Assembly (NCBI GenBank): GCA_030690925.1
Contig: JAUYFO010000059.1
Coordinates: 1-15,048 of the forward strand
Origin: Candidatus Moraniibacteriota bacterium
GTDB taxonomy: Bacteria > Patescibacteriota > Minisyncoccia > Moranbacterales > UBA1568
DNA length: 15,048 bases
Direction of reading: 5' to 3'
The translations under genes and the position numbers were made by a program. Of this stretch, positions 6,986 through 12,959 are shown in pieces (positions within the stretch are counted from its first letter, which is position 1; each line of letters opens with the position of its first letter). Below the pieces are notes generated by a model that saw only the letters and a list, made by a program, of their open reading frames with translations, ran no database searches and was not told the origin of the DNA.

Positions 6986-8155
6986 ATGCGCATAGGAATA
7001 GATATACGGTGTTTGGCAGAAGGGAAGCGCACGGGAGTCGAGGAATACACTCTGGCTTTACTCCAGGCACTGTTTGAATATGACCAGGAAAATGAATACA
7101 TCCTCTTTTTTAATGCCTGGCGAAAGGTGACTCCCGATTTTTCTTGGCTGGAACCTTACCCACGAGTGACGCTCAAAGTGTTCCGTTTTCCCAACAAACT
7201 CCTCAATCTATCTCTGTGGTATCTTGGGTTTCCTAAGCTCGACCTACTGCTTGGTGGGACGGACGTCTTTTTCATGCCCAATCTGAACTTTTCGGCTACC
7301 TCGCAAAAGACCCAACTCGTGGTGACCACGCACGATCTTTCGTTCGAGCTCTTTCCGGAGACCTTTTCTATGAAGCAGCGATTCTGGCATTTTTTGGTCA
7401 ATTTTCGTCAGCTGATTCGCCGAGCCGATCGAGTGATTGCGGTGTCCCAGTCGACCAAGGATGATTTGGTAGAGGAATACCGGGTTCCGGAGACCAAGAT
7501 TACGGTTGTGCCGAGCGGGATTGATCAGCGCTTCCGCAAGATGGACCGCAATGATCCAGAGCTCATGCACATCAAAGACAAGTATCATCTACCGTACAGG
7601 TTTATCTTGTATCTGGGAACGTTTGAGCCACGCAAAAACATCGTGGCCCTGATCGATAGCTATAATGCCCTTGTGGCTTCTGGGAACTCGCTGTTTGAGA
7701 AGTATGACCTCGTCTTGGCTGGAACGCGGGGTTGGAAGTGTGATGATGTCTTTGCGGCTCGCGAGGCGTCGCCGTATAAGGAAAAGATTCTACTTCCGGG
7801 TTTTATCGCGGACGAGGATAAAGTGGCGCTCTACAATTTGGCCAGTGTTTTTGTGTACCCATCACTGTACGAAGGATTCGGTTTTCCGCCGCTTGAGGCC
7901 ATGGCGTGTGAGATACCGGTAATTACTTCTCATTCTTCGGCTCTGCCAGAAGTGGTTGGGGCGGCTGGTGTTATGATCGATCCCTACCAGCCCGATGAGC
8001 TCTACCGAGCTTTGGAGGCCGTACTGACTGACCATGAATTGGCCCAGACTTTATCGGAACAGAGTGCGGCCCAGTCGCGGCAGTTTTCTTGGGAAAAAAC
8101 TGCGACTGCTACTTTGGCTCTCTTCCGTGCGCCCGGGATTGCCAAGGGTAAGTGA
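6986..8155 (+). CDS. GT4-family glycosyltransferase (mannosyltransferase-like)
   Basis: Second GT-B fold GT4 enzyme of the glycan block, 389 aa from the ATG at 6986. The frame is open upstream to an ATG at 6905, but that would overlap the Wzz-like gene and add 27 residues that do not fit the family, while MRIGIDIRCL at 6986 is the standard beginning of this group. It continues with a GVEEY glycine-loop motif (18-22), THDLSFELFPE (115-125), VSQSTKDDL (153-161), LGTFEPRKN (210-218), and the E-x7-E pair Glu296/Glu304 in YEGFGFPPLEAMA. This pattern is common in WbaZ/MtfB-like mannosyltransferases, but the donor sugar is an inference. The gap to the preceding gene is 38 nt, with no Shine-Dalgarno visible. 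The stop is TGA. Confidence 0.9.
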   Translation: MRIGIDIRCLAEGKRTGVEEYTLALLQALFEYDQENEYILFFNAWRKVTPDFSWLEPYPRVTLKVFRFPNKLLNLSLWYLGFPKLDLLLGGTDVFFMPNLNFSATSQKTQLVVTTHDLSFELFPETFSMKQRFWHFLVNFRQLIRRADRVIAVSQSTKDDLVEEYRVPETKITVVPSGIDQRFRKMDRNDPELMHIKDKYHLPYRFILYLGTFEPRKNIVALIDSYNALVASGNSLFEKYDLVLAGTRGWKCDDVFAAREASPYKEKILLPGFIADEDKVALYNLASVFVYPSLYEGFGFPPLEAMACEIPVITSHSSALPEVVGAAGVMIDPYQPDELYRALEAVLTDHELAQTLSEQSAAQSRQFSWEKTATATLALFRAPGIAKGK

Positions 8156-8168
8156 AAAGAGTTATGAT
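8139..8168 (+). promoter_or_regulatory. Putative promoter of the DsbA-like gene
   Basis: TTGCCA (8139-8144), 18-nt spacer, TATGAT (8163-8168), overlapping the end of the upstream glycosyltransferase gene. Transcription would begin near 8175, giving a leader of about 24 nt. A second -10-like GATAAT (8182-8187) would give a leader of about 5 nt. No spaced Shine-Dalgarno is present before the ATG at 8199. Confidence 0.4.
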
Positions 8169-8198
8169 GAGGGGGTAAAAGGATAATTCTGAATCGCT

Positions 8199-8840
8199 AT
8201 GAGTGGTCTTATCAAATTGGGAGTAGCGGCAGTGTTGATTTTCGGTATTTTCGGTATTTGGCGGTATGTGACGGCCCCGACAGACTCTGGGAGTGTTTCG
8301 GGGGGCGCCTTGCTTGATCTCACTGATAAAGATTGGGTGCGGGGTGCCAGTGATGCGCCAGTCACTTTGATAGAATACACTGACTTTCAGTGTCCGGCCT
8401 GTGGCGCTTACTATCCGATTATAGAGCAGCTGTCCAAGGAATTTGAGGGTAAGCTCAAGTTTGTAGTGCGCCACTATCCACTCATGCAAATCCACCCCAA
8501 TGCTTTGGGGGCGGCGCGGGCGGCTGAGGCGGCTGGTCGCCAGGAGAAGTTTTGGGATATGTACCATTTACTCTATACCAACCAAAACGAGTGGTCTGTG
8601 GCCAGTGACCCGATGAAGAGTATGTTTCCGGCCTATGCCAGCCAGATTGGTCTTGATGTAGAGCGGTTCCGCCAGGATATGACCGATGCGACGCTTGATG
8701 ATAAGATTACCAATGACCGCAAAACAGGTAATGAACTGGAGATAACCGGAACACCCTCATTTTTCCTTAATGGTAAAAAACTGGAGAGTCCCAGAAGCCT
8801 TGAGGAGTTTCAACAAGTCATCAAAGCCGCTATCAAGTAG
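8199..8840 (+). CDS. Membrane-anchored DsbA/BdbD-like thiol-disulfide oxidoreductase
   Basis: Thioredoxin-fold oxidoreductase expected to form or exchange disulfides in exported proteins. It is 213 aa. Residues about 5-23 are a transmembrane anchor, followed by a Ser/Gly-rich tether to about 37. The catalytic domain opens with RGASDAPVTLIEYTDFQC and carries the active site Cys65-Pro-Ala-Cys68. A helical insert (about 95-170) follows, then the cis-proline loop TGTPSFFLNG with Pro186. This is the DsbA/BdbD group usually annotated as DSBA-like thioredoxin domain protein. Its partners may include the Cys-containing exported proteins encoded nearby. No DsbB or VKOR partner is in the window. Confidence 0.9.
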   Translation: MSGLIKLGVAAVLIFGIFGIWRYVTAPTDSGSVSGGALLDLTDKDWVRGASDAPVTLIEYTDFQCPACGAYYPIIEQLSKEFEGKLKFVVRHYPLMQIHPNALGAARAAEAAGRQEKFWDMYHLLYTNQNEWSVASDPMKSMFPAYASQIGLDVERFRQDMTDATLDDKITNDRKTGNELEITGTPSFFLNGKKLESPRSLEEFQQVIKAAIK

Positions 8841-8850
8841 AGCGTATCGT

Positions 8851-8880
8851 TTTACAATGGTAGCCAAAGGGGTGTATACT
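8851..8880 (+). promoter_or_regulatory. Putative promoter of the acidic protein gene
   Basis: TTTACA (8851-8856), 18-nt spacer, TATACT (8875-8880): close to the sigma-70 consensus. Transcription would begin near 8887, about 31 nt before the GTG at 8918 and 52 nt before the in-frame ATG at 8939. A second possible promoter, TTGCAA (8888-8893) with a 16-nt spacer and GATAAT (8910-8915), would begin near 8922, downstream of the GTG, and would favour the ATG. Confidence 0.5.
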
Positions 8881-8917
8881 ATAGTCATTGCAATATAACT
8901 TGGTCGTTTGATAATTT

Positions 8918-10285
8918 GTGGCCAAGAAAAATAAAAATATGAAAACAACAGGGAAAGGTGTAGGGATATTGCCGGCGCTCTTGGTAGCACTCCTTTCTTT
9001 TGGGGGGTTTATGGGAGCCGCAGCTATAATGACGAATAATAATCTAAGTCTTGTGCCAGCCTCTTTGGCCGATGATGGAGAGGACGATGACAGTGATGAT
9101 GAAGAAGAAGAAGATGAGGATGAAGATGATAATAAGCCGTCTGACTCTGCAAAGAAGGCTAAAGAAGCGGCCAAGAAGAAGTTGGAACGCGAGCGCGAAG
9201 CTACAAAGAAAGCTGCTGAGCGTTCAGGTAAGGAATCCAATAGTGATGATGATGCAAACGACGATGGTGATGATGAGATGGATGATGACGCAAACGACGA
9301 TGCCGATGAATTGGAAAATGAGGATGGTGATGATAACGGTATGTATAAAGACCGTGCCAAGACCATTTCCAAGTTAGCAGAGGATATCGCTGATGCTGAG
9401 AAGGAAATATTGGAAAAGCGAGCTGAGGGGGTTGATGTAACCGCGGCACTGGCGCGATTGGCAACTGCTAAGGCTGGAGTAATGTCGGTGAATGGTGCTT
9501 TTGATGGCAATGATTTGGAGGCCGCCAAACGATTGAGTAAAGAAGTGAAGAAACTGGCCCATTTTGCCAAGGAAGATCTCCATGATGCCAAGAAGATTGC
9601 CGAAGATGCTGCCAAAGTCTCCAAGCGTATTACTCAGGCTAAGGGGAAGATCGTTCTCTTGGAAGCGGTGGGTGGGGATAGTAGTAAATTTATCTCGTCA
9701 CTCGCTACGTACGAGTCTGATTTGGCAGCCCTCAAGGCGACTATTATGGCCGGTAACTACGACTTGGCAGCCATGGAGGATTCTCTTGAGGTCTTGGAAC
9801 GGAAAGTAAAGTCGCTCAAGAGTAGTATTGAAGGGACTATCTACGCTCTGGGAGGTACCGATAGCGAACTGGATGATGATCTGGAAGACGAAAGTGATGA
9901 TATCGCGGAACATCTGAATGATGTGGCTGATGTCGAAGATGATAACGTCGGGCTCGTCATTCGTCGTCTGTCTGATGACCACAAGGATGCTACCAAGAAA
10001 GTCGGTGAGACAGTCAAGTCTATCGATAAGCGTAGCCCGGTGCTGCAAGCGCTTTTTGGCGCAAACAGGGATGACCTCAATGGTCTTGAGCAAGATATTG
10101 CCGCCAACAAAGCTCGTACGGCAGTTCTTTTGCAGGCAGCGAATACTATCGAAGACCAGGATATTAAATCAATCCTACTTGAGCAGGTAGAAACGCTCAA
10201 GGGACAAACGTCCAAACTCGAAGCTTTCGTGAGTGGCCAACGAAGTAGACTGAGCGCCTTCGGCTGGTTCTTCAACCTCTTCTAG
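8918..10285 (+). CDS. Exported, highly acidic helical protein of unknown function
   Basis: I do not recognise a named family. From the GTG at 8918 the product is 455 aa; the ATG at 8939 would give 448 aa and is equally plausible, since neither has a Shine-Dalgarno. A lysine-rich start and a hydrophobic stretch (about 15-36) form a signal peptide or anchor. An acidic low-complexity region (about 52-140) is broken by a Lys/Arg/Ala-rich helix (about 76-104) and contains two 12-residue repeats (112-135). The rest (about 142-440) is predicted mostly alpha-helical with long coiled-coil-like stretches and a second acidic patch (about 315-345). It ends in the hydrophobic, aromatic tail FGWFFNLF. No cysteines are seen in the helical part. 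It stands alone, with a promoter upstream and a strong terminator 27 nt downstream. A surface or envelope-spacer role is a guess. Confidence 0.7.
   Translation: MAKKNKNMKTTGKGVGILPALLVALLSFGGFMGAAAIMTNNNLSLVPASLADDGEDDDSDDEEEEDEDEDDNKPSDSAKKAKEAAKKKLEREREATKKAAERSGKESNSDDDANDDGDDEMDDDANDDADELENEDGDDNGMYKDRAKTISKLAEDIADAEKEILEKRAEGVDVTAALARLATAKAGVMSVNGAFDGNDLEAAKRLSKEVKKLAHFAKEDLHDAKKIAEDAAKVSKRITQAKGKIVLLEAVGGDSSKFISSLATYESDLAALKATIMAGNYDLAAMEDSLEVLERKVKSLKSSIEGTIYALGGTDSELDDDLEDESDDIAEHLNDVADVEDDNVGLVIRRLSDDHKDATKKVGETVKSIDKRSPVLQALFGANRDDLNGLEQDIAANKARTAVLLQAANTIEDQDIKSILLEQVETLKGQTSKLEAFVSGQRSRLSAFGWFFNLF
9251..9322 (+). repeat. Two tandem 36-nt units encoding 12-residue EF-loop-like repeats
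   Basis: Units 9251-9286 and 9287-9322 encode residues 112-123 and 124-135. Unit 1 reads DANDDGDDEMDD and unit 2 DANDDADELENE. Each has acidic or Asn side chains at positions 1, 3, 5 and 12, and unit 1 has Gly at position 6, as in a canonical EF-hand or thrombospondin type-3 calcium loop. At DNA level a 22-nt core (9245-9266 and 9281-9302) differs at one base, so the second copy looks like a recent duplication. Calcium binding is inferred from spacing only, in a region that is acidic anyway. Confidence 0.5.
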
Positions 10286-10311
10286 CGTTGAAGACTGGAT
10301 AAGTAGAGCAG

Positions 10312-10341
10312 AAATAAAGAGGGTTTCGGCCCTCTTTATTT
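10312..10341 (+). terminator. Rho-independent terminator after the acidic protein gene
   Basis: A perfect 12-bp stem, AAATAAAGAGGG paired with CCCTCTTTATTT, around a 6-nt loop TTTCGG. Because the A and T runs are inside the arms, the structure can end transcription from both directions. It lies 27 nt after the stop at 10285 and upstream of the next promoter. Confidence 0.85.
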
Positions 10342-10363
10342 ATGGGAACCTCACATACACAGC

Positions 10364-10392
10364 TTGACAAAATTGATGAGAAGTGCTTAGAT
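10364..10392 (+). promoter_or_regulatory. Putative sigma-70 promoter of the secreted protein gene at 10454
   Basis: TTGACA (10364-10369, perfect -35), 17-nt spacer, TTAGAT (10387-10392) preceded by TGC, which makes an extended -10. The transcript would begin near 10399, giving a leader of about 55 nt that includes the Shine-Dalgarno at 10443. A leader of this length is unlike the very short ones suggested for other genes here. Confidence 0.55.
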
Positions 10393-10442
10393 AACATCAC
10401 ACGAGCCATTTTTGGTGTTGTGGTGGTTCATAAACAACTTAT

Positions 10443-10449
10443 GGAGGTG
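10443..10449 (+). promoter_or_regulatory. Strong Shine-Dalgarno that fixes the start at 10454
   Basis: GGAGGTG ends 4 nt before ATG 10454-10456, near-perfect complement to the 16S 3' end. It decides between this start and the upstream in-frame ATG at 10412, which would place 14 extra residues before the signal peptide. It is the only full-strength Shine-Dalgarno in the window. Confidence 0.75.
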
Positions 10450-10453
10450 CATC

Positions 10454-10984
10454 ATGCGCTCATTTATCGTTTGTCTTTTGCTGTGTTTCGGTCTTATCCA
10501 AGCTCAAGCGGCGGAATACCGCTCGGAGGAGAAGTTTGGGCTGAGGGTGGAACACTCAGCTCGGTGGACACAGACAGTCCCTCCGACAGATGGGACAGTG
10601 GCGGTGCTGAGATTGGCCGATTCCAACAACGTCGCCAACGGCCATTTTGGGGCAACGTTTCCAGAAAATGTGAGTATGTTTTCATCCATGCGAGCATGGA
10701 TTGAGGATGGGCAGCAAAAATTTATCAAGAAATATGGGAAAAACTATTCGGTGAAAAGCTCCAGCGAAGGAACGGTCAAGCTGGGGAATGGACTGGAAGG
10801 AACCTATATTCAGCAGGAAGTATCAAACGAGAATTCAGATCGATCGGTGATGTTTCTGTTTTGGGAGTCAGAAGTACAAGGCAGAAAGGTGTGGAACTAT
10901 ACGGTTTTTTCCAATAAGTTCAGGCACTTTAAGCTCAGTGTTGATACTGAACCAATGTCCGATCTGATCCGTGGGATCAAATGA
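10454..10984 (+). CDS. Small secreted protein of unknown function
   Basis: The product is 176 aa, with a clear Sec signal peptide MRSFIVCLLLCFGLIQAQA and cleavage expected after residue 19 or 20 (AQA-AEY). The mature part of about 156 residues looks like a compact alpha/beta domain: strands around FGLRVEHSARW and TVAVLRLA, a helix around MRAWIEDGQQKFIKKYG, then several strands with VMFLFWES and WNYTVFSNKF. This order recalls PsbP/DcrB-type single-domain proteins, but that is only a resemblance of predicted secondary structure. The gene has its own promoter, a strong Shine-Dalgarno, and terminators before and after it. No cysteine remains in the mature protein. I cannot assign a function. Confidence 0.8.
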   Translation: MRSFIVCLLLCFGLIQAQAAEYRSEEKFGLRVEHSARWTQTVPPTDGTVAVLRLADSNNVANGHFGATFPENVSMFSSMRAWIEDGQQKFIKKYGKNYSVKSSSEGTVKLGNGLEGTYIQQEVSNENSDRSVMFLFWESEVQGRKVWNYTVFSNKFRHFKLSVDTEPMSDLIRGIK

Positions 10985-10999
10985 TTTTTCAATGGGCAC

Positions 11000-11036
11000 G
11001 AGACGACGTGAAAACACGCCGTCTCTTTTTCTTTTT
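11000..11036 (+). terminator. Rho-independent terminator after the secreted protein gene
   Basis: An 11-bp stem (11000-11010 with 11015-11025; one A-C mismatch) around an AAAA loop, followed by TTTTTCTTTTT (11026-11036). It lies 15 nt after the stop at 10984 and isolates this gene from the promoter at 11061. Confidence 0.88.
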
Positions 11037-11060
11037 GCAGTCATGACAAAAATTATCGTG

Positions 11061-11090
11061 TTGACATATTATAGGGGGGGGGCGTAAAAT
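11061..11090 (+). promoter_or_regulatory. Promoter with poly-G spacer, leaderless arrangement
   Basis: TTGACA (11061-11066), 18-nt spacer, TAAAAT (11085-11090). The spacer contains nine consecutive G (11074-11082). The hexamer ends 7 nt before the ATG at 11098, so transcription would start at or next to the A of the start codon and no Shine-Dalgarno is possible. Gain or loss of one G would change the spacer to 19 or to the optimal 17, so promoter strength could vary by slippage. Confidence 0.65.
11074..11082 (+). repeat. Mononucleotide G9 tract
   Basis: Nine G in a row in an AT-rich intergenic region, precisely between the -35 and -10 boxes of the promoter at 11061-11090. It is the longest G or C run in the window. 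Confidence 0.9.
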
Positions 11091-11097
11091 AAAAGAC

Positions 11098-12147
11098 ATG
11101 GATGAAATAAACACAAACAGTGAATTGAATTTCGTGGAGGTGAAAAAACCTTCACACATACTCACGCGGTTTGTGTTGTTTGGTGGACTTTTTTTGATAC
11201 TGCTTGGCACTGTGATGGTGTATGGGTACGCATTTACGAGGGATAACTTTTTCTCTTTTCAAACAAACCAATCCATCCAAGCCGCGGGGCGGGTGTATTT
11301 GACCCTGACACCTCTGTCTGGTCAATATGCGGGAAGAACGGACATCTATTTTTTTGATATAGTAGCAAACAAGCTTACTCGCTTTGCTGATCCTGACGGT
11401 TCCTCTATGACGCTGACCCCTCGTGGAGCTGGCGACCGGAGCATGGTCTTTTCGATACTGAAGCATGCTCCAGCCGAGCCATTTGATTTAGAAACGCTCA
11501 TTACCAAGTACAACTCAGACTCCAAGGAACTGACATATTTTTTTGATGTGGCTGCCGCAGGGCACGATAAACAGCTTCCTTCCTGGTCAAATGAGATGAA
11601 CGGGGCATTATATATGACCCCGCTTGGTGATTCTAAGTTACCAGAAGATGCCACTGTTTATTTCACGAACGCGCAGGGCTCCCGTAAAGTAACGAATGGG
11701 CTGTATCCACAGTTTCTTCCCGATGGACTACATTTTATTGTGTTGAAAAATGATGGGCTGTACCTCATGAAAGTAGATTCAGATTTTTCAAGGAAAATAC
11801 TCAGTTCGTTCAGTAAAGTCACACATCCGAACCAGACCTTTGATATTGCCGCTGACGGCTCTCTGTTAGCTTGGACTCAGCCGGAAAAGAAGAAGATATA
11901 TATTGTGAGTTTGCAAAATCTCTTTGGAGGAGATGAGCTGAAAGTGACGTCAACAGTGAAATTAAAATGTTTCTTGCCAGTGTTCTCACCTCAGGGGAAT
12001 CAACTCACTGTTGTAGAGGTAAGTGCCAGTGAACCAAGCAAACAAAGCCTAGTGGTTGTTGATTTGGTGTCAAAGAGCAAAAAGGTCATCTTAGACTTGA
12101 AGAACTACGATATAGGGAGACTCTTTGTGACTGATTGGATGGATTAA
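11098..12147 (+). CDS. Membrane-anchored beta-propeller-like (TolB/WD40-like) protein
   Basis: The product is 349 aa. A short cytoplasmic N-terminus (1-20) is followed by one transmembrane helix (about 21-45), putting the rest outside. The outer domain is made of repeated strand units with aspartate/glycine turns typical of TolB/WD40-like propellers: IYFFDIVANKLTRFADPDGS, LYPQFLPDGLHFIVLKNDGL, FDIAADGSLLAWTQPEKKKI and FLPVFSPQGNQLTVVEVSA, each ending near a phrase like YLMKVDS, YIVSLQN or VVVDLVS. About five to six blades would fit. Such domains usually serve in binding rather than catalysis. The gene starts from the G-tract promoter and is followed after 19 nt by a second exported protein gene, probably co-transcribed. 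The function is unknown. Confidence 0.75.
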   Translation: MDEINTNSELNFVEVKKPSHILTRFVLFGGLFLILLGTVMVYGYAFTRDNFFSFQTNQSIQAAGRVYLTLTPLSGQYAGRTDIYFFDIVANKLTRFADPDGSSMTLTPRGAGDRSMVFSILKHAPAEPFDLETLITKYNSDSKELTYFFDVAAAGHDKQLPSWSNEMNGALYMTPLGDSKLPEDATVYFTNAQGSRKVTNGLYPQFLPDGLHFIVLKNDGLYLMKVDSDFSRKILSSFSKVTHPNQTFDIAADGSLLAWTQPEKKKIYIVSLQNLFGGDELKVTSTVKLKCFLPVFSPQGNQLTVVEVSASEPSKQSLVVVDLVSKSKKVILDLKNYDIGRLFVTDWMD

Positions 12148-12166
12148 TAAATAGGTAAGGTGTTTT

Positions 12167-12778
12167 ATGACATACTTAAAAAAGAAGTTCTCATTCGCCC
12201 GCCTCGTCTTTGTGGCACTGGCACTGTTCTTTTCGGGGAGAGTAGCGCGCGCAGATGTTCCAGGAGGGGGCACTACTAGCACTACTAATCAGGGTGGTGA
12301 CACAACGACAGACAGACAGGTTTTTGATGATGGTTCAACGTTAACAGTCACCACGGCGGCCGATGGGGTAACAACAACAGTGACCTCTACTGATGCAACA
12401 AATGGTGGCGATGGCGGTGACGGTAAAATAATTTGTACCGAGCTATACCATCAGGGCTTGTTAGCAGAATCGGTGTATCGGGCAGATCAGGAATTTGGCG
12501 TCTACCTGAGAACATACAATCCGCTCGTGTACGCTGGATATCACTTTTGGGCGCCAGCAGTTGTGCGTCGTATGAAGACAAACGAATTTTTTACCAGAGT
12601 CGTGAGCGTGTTTGCCCTGCCCTGGGCAGAACATATGGCCTATAAGCAGGGAGTGATTCAAAAGAACAATTACTTTGGGGCATTTGTTATGGCCATCGGA
12701 ATGATTTTTTGCCGAAGTATCGGTCGGGCGATTCAGTTTAAGCTCCTCTACAGAATCGCGCAGAAATCGTACTTATAA
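12167..12778 (+). CDS. Exported protein with conserved Cys-Thr-Glu-Leu-Tyr domain, function unknown
   Basis: The product is 203 aa. A basic start plus hydrophobic stretch (about 10-27) with RVARADVP looks like a Sec signal peptide cleaved near residue 30. A Thr/Gly-rich linker (about 31-85) follows, then a C-terminal domain from about 86 that opens ICTELYHQGLLAESVYRADQ and continues with YAGYHFWAPAVVRRM, ALPWAEHMAY and a hydrophobic stretch MAIGMIFCRSIGRAIQ. From memory, similar domains occur in uncharacterised proteins of many bacteria, but I cannot name the family with certainty. Two cysteines (one in each half of the domain) could pair through the DsbA-like enzyme at 8199. AAGGTG ends 4 nt before the ATG and is a fair Shine-Dalgarno. 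It lies 19 nt after the propeller gene, likely in one transcript. Confidence 0.72.
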   Translation: MTYLKKKFSFARLVFVALALFFSGRVARADVPGGGTTSTTNQGGDTTTDRQVFDDGSTLTVTTAADGVTTTVTSTDATNGGDGGDGKIICTELYHQGLLAESVYRADQEFGVYLRTYNPLVYAGYHFWAPAVVRRMKTNEFFTRVVSVFALPWAEHMAYKQGVIQKNNYFGAFVMAIGMIFCRSIGRAIQFKLLYRIAQKSYL

Positions 12779-12959
12779 TACGCACAGCGGATTTCCTCGC
12801 GGCTTGCCGGGGGGTTGTTGATATAGGAAGCAATCTACTTTGGGATATACCCTCTTAAAATGGCCTAAATGAGCCATTCCTTGTTACTGTATTCTGGACG
12901 GTTTCTAGATTGTTTGTTATCGTGCATGTATCACTTTATTTTCTAAGGGTATATTACGA
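12779..12959 (+). other. Intergenic region at a composition change, with spaced inverted repeat
   Basis: These 181 nt separate the exported-protein pair from the AT-rich epimerase/radical SAM genes. ATATACCCT (12845-12853) and AGGGTATAT (12946-12954) are an exact 9-bp inverted repeat 92 nt apart, the second copy ending 5 nt before the next start codon. A weak promoter, TTGTTA (12914-12919), 17-nt spacer, TATTTT (12937-12942), would give a leader of about 11 nt; AGGG at 12946-12949 could serve as a Shine-Dalgarno. No convincing terminator, tRNA or attachment site was found. Confidence 0.4.

Noticed and set aside
9051..9377. Met/Lys-rich 108-codon + strand frame inside the acidic gene
   Set aside because: It is a frame-shifted reading of the GAT repeats (ATG ATG...), with no start signal.
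8833..9624. 263-codon - strand frame with long serine runs
   Set aside because: The serine runs are the reverse complement of the GAT/GAA/GAC repeats of the acidic protein. There is no start signal, and the + strand gene has a signal peptide and a promoter.
10342..10704. 120-codon + strand frame overlapping the secreted protein gene
   Set aside because: It is a different frame over a gene with a strong Shine-Dalgarno and signal peptide. The product looks like out-of-frame translation.
12779..12830. GC-rich stretch after 12778 as a terminator or RNA gene
   Set aside because: The best pairing is a 4-bp stem with a 2-nt loop and no T-run. No cloverleaf can be drawn.
12859..12878. Small inverted repeat AATGGC...GCCATT as a terminator or operator
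   Set aside because: A 6-bp stem with an 8-nt loop and no T-run; expected by chance at this length.
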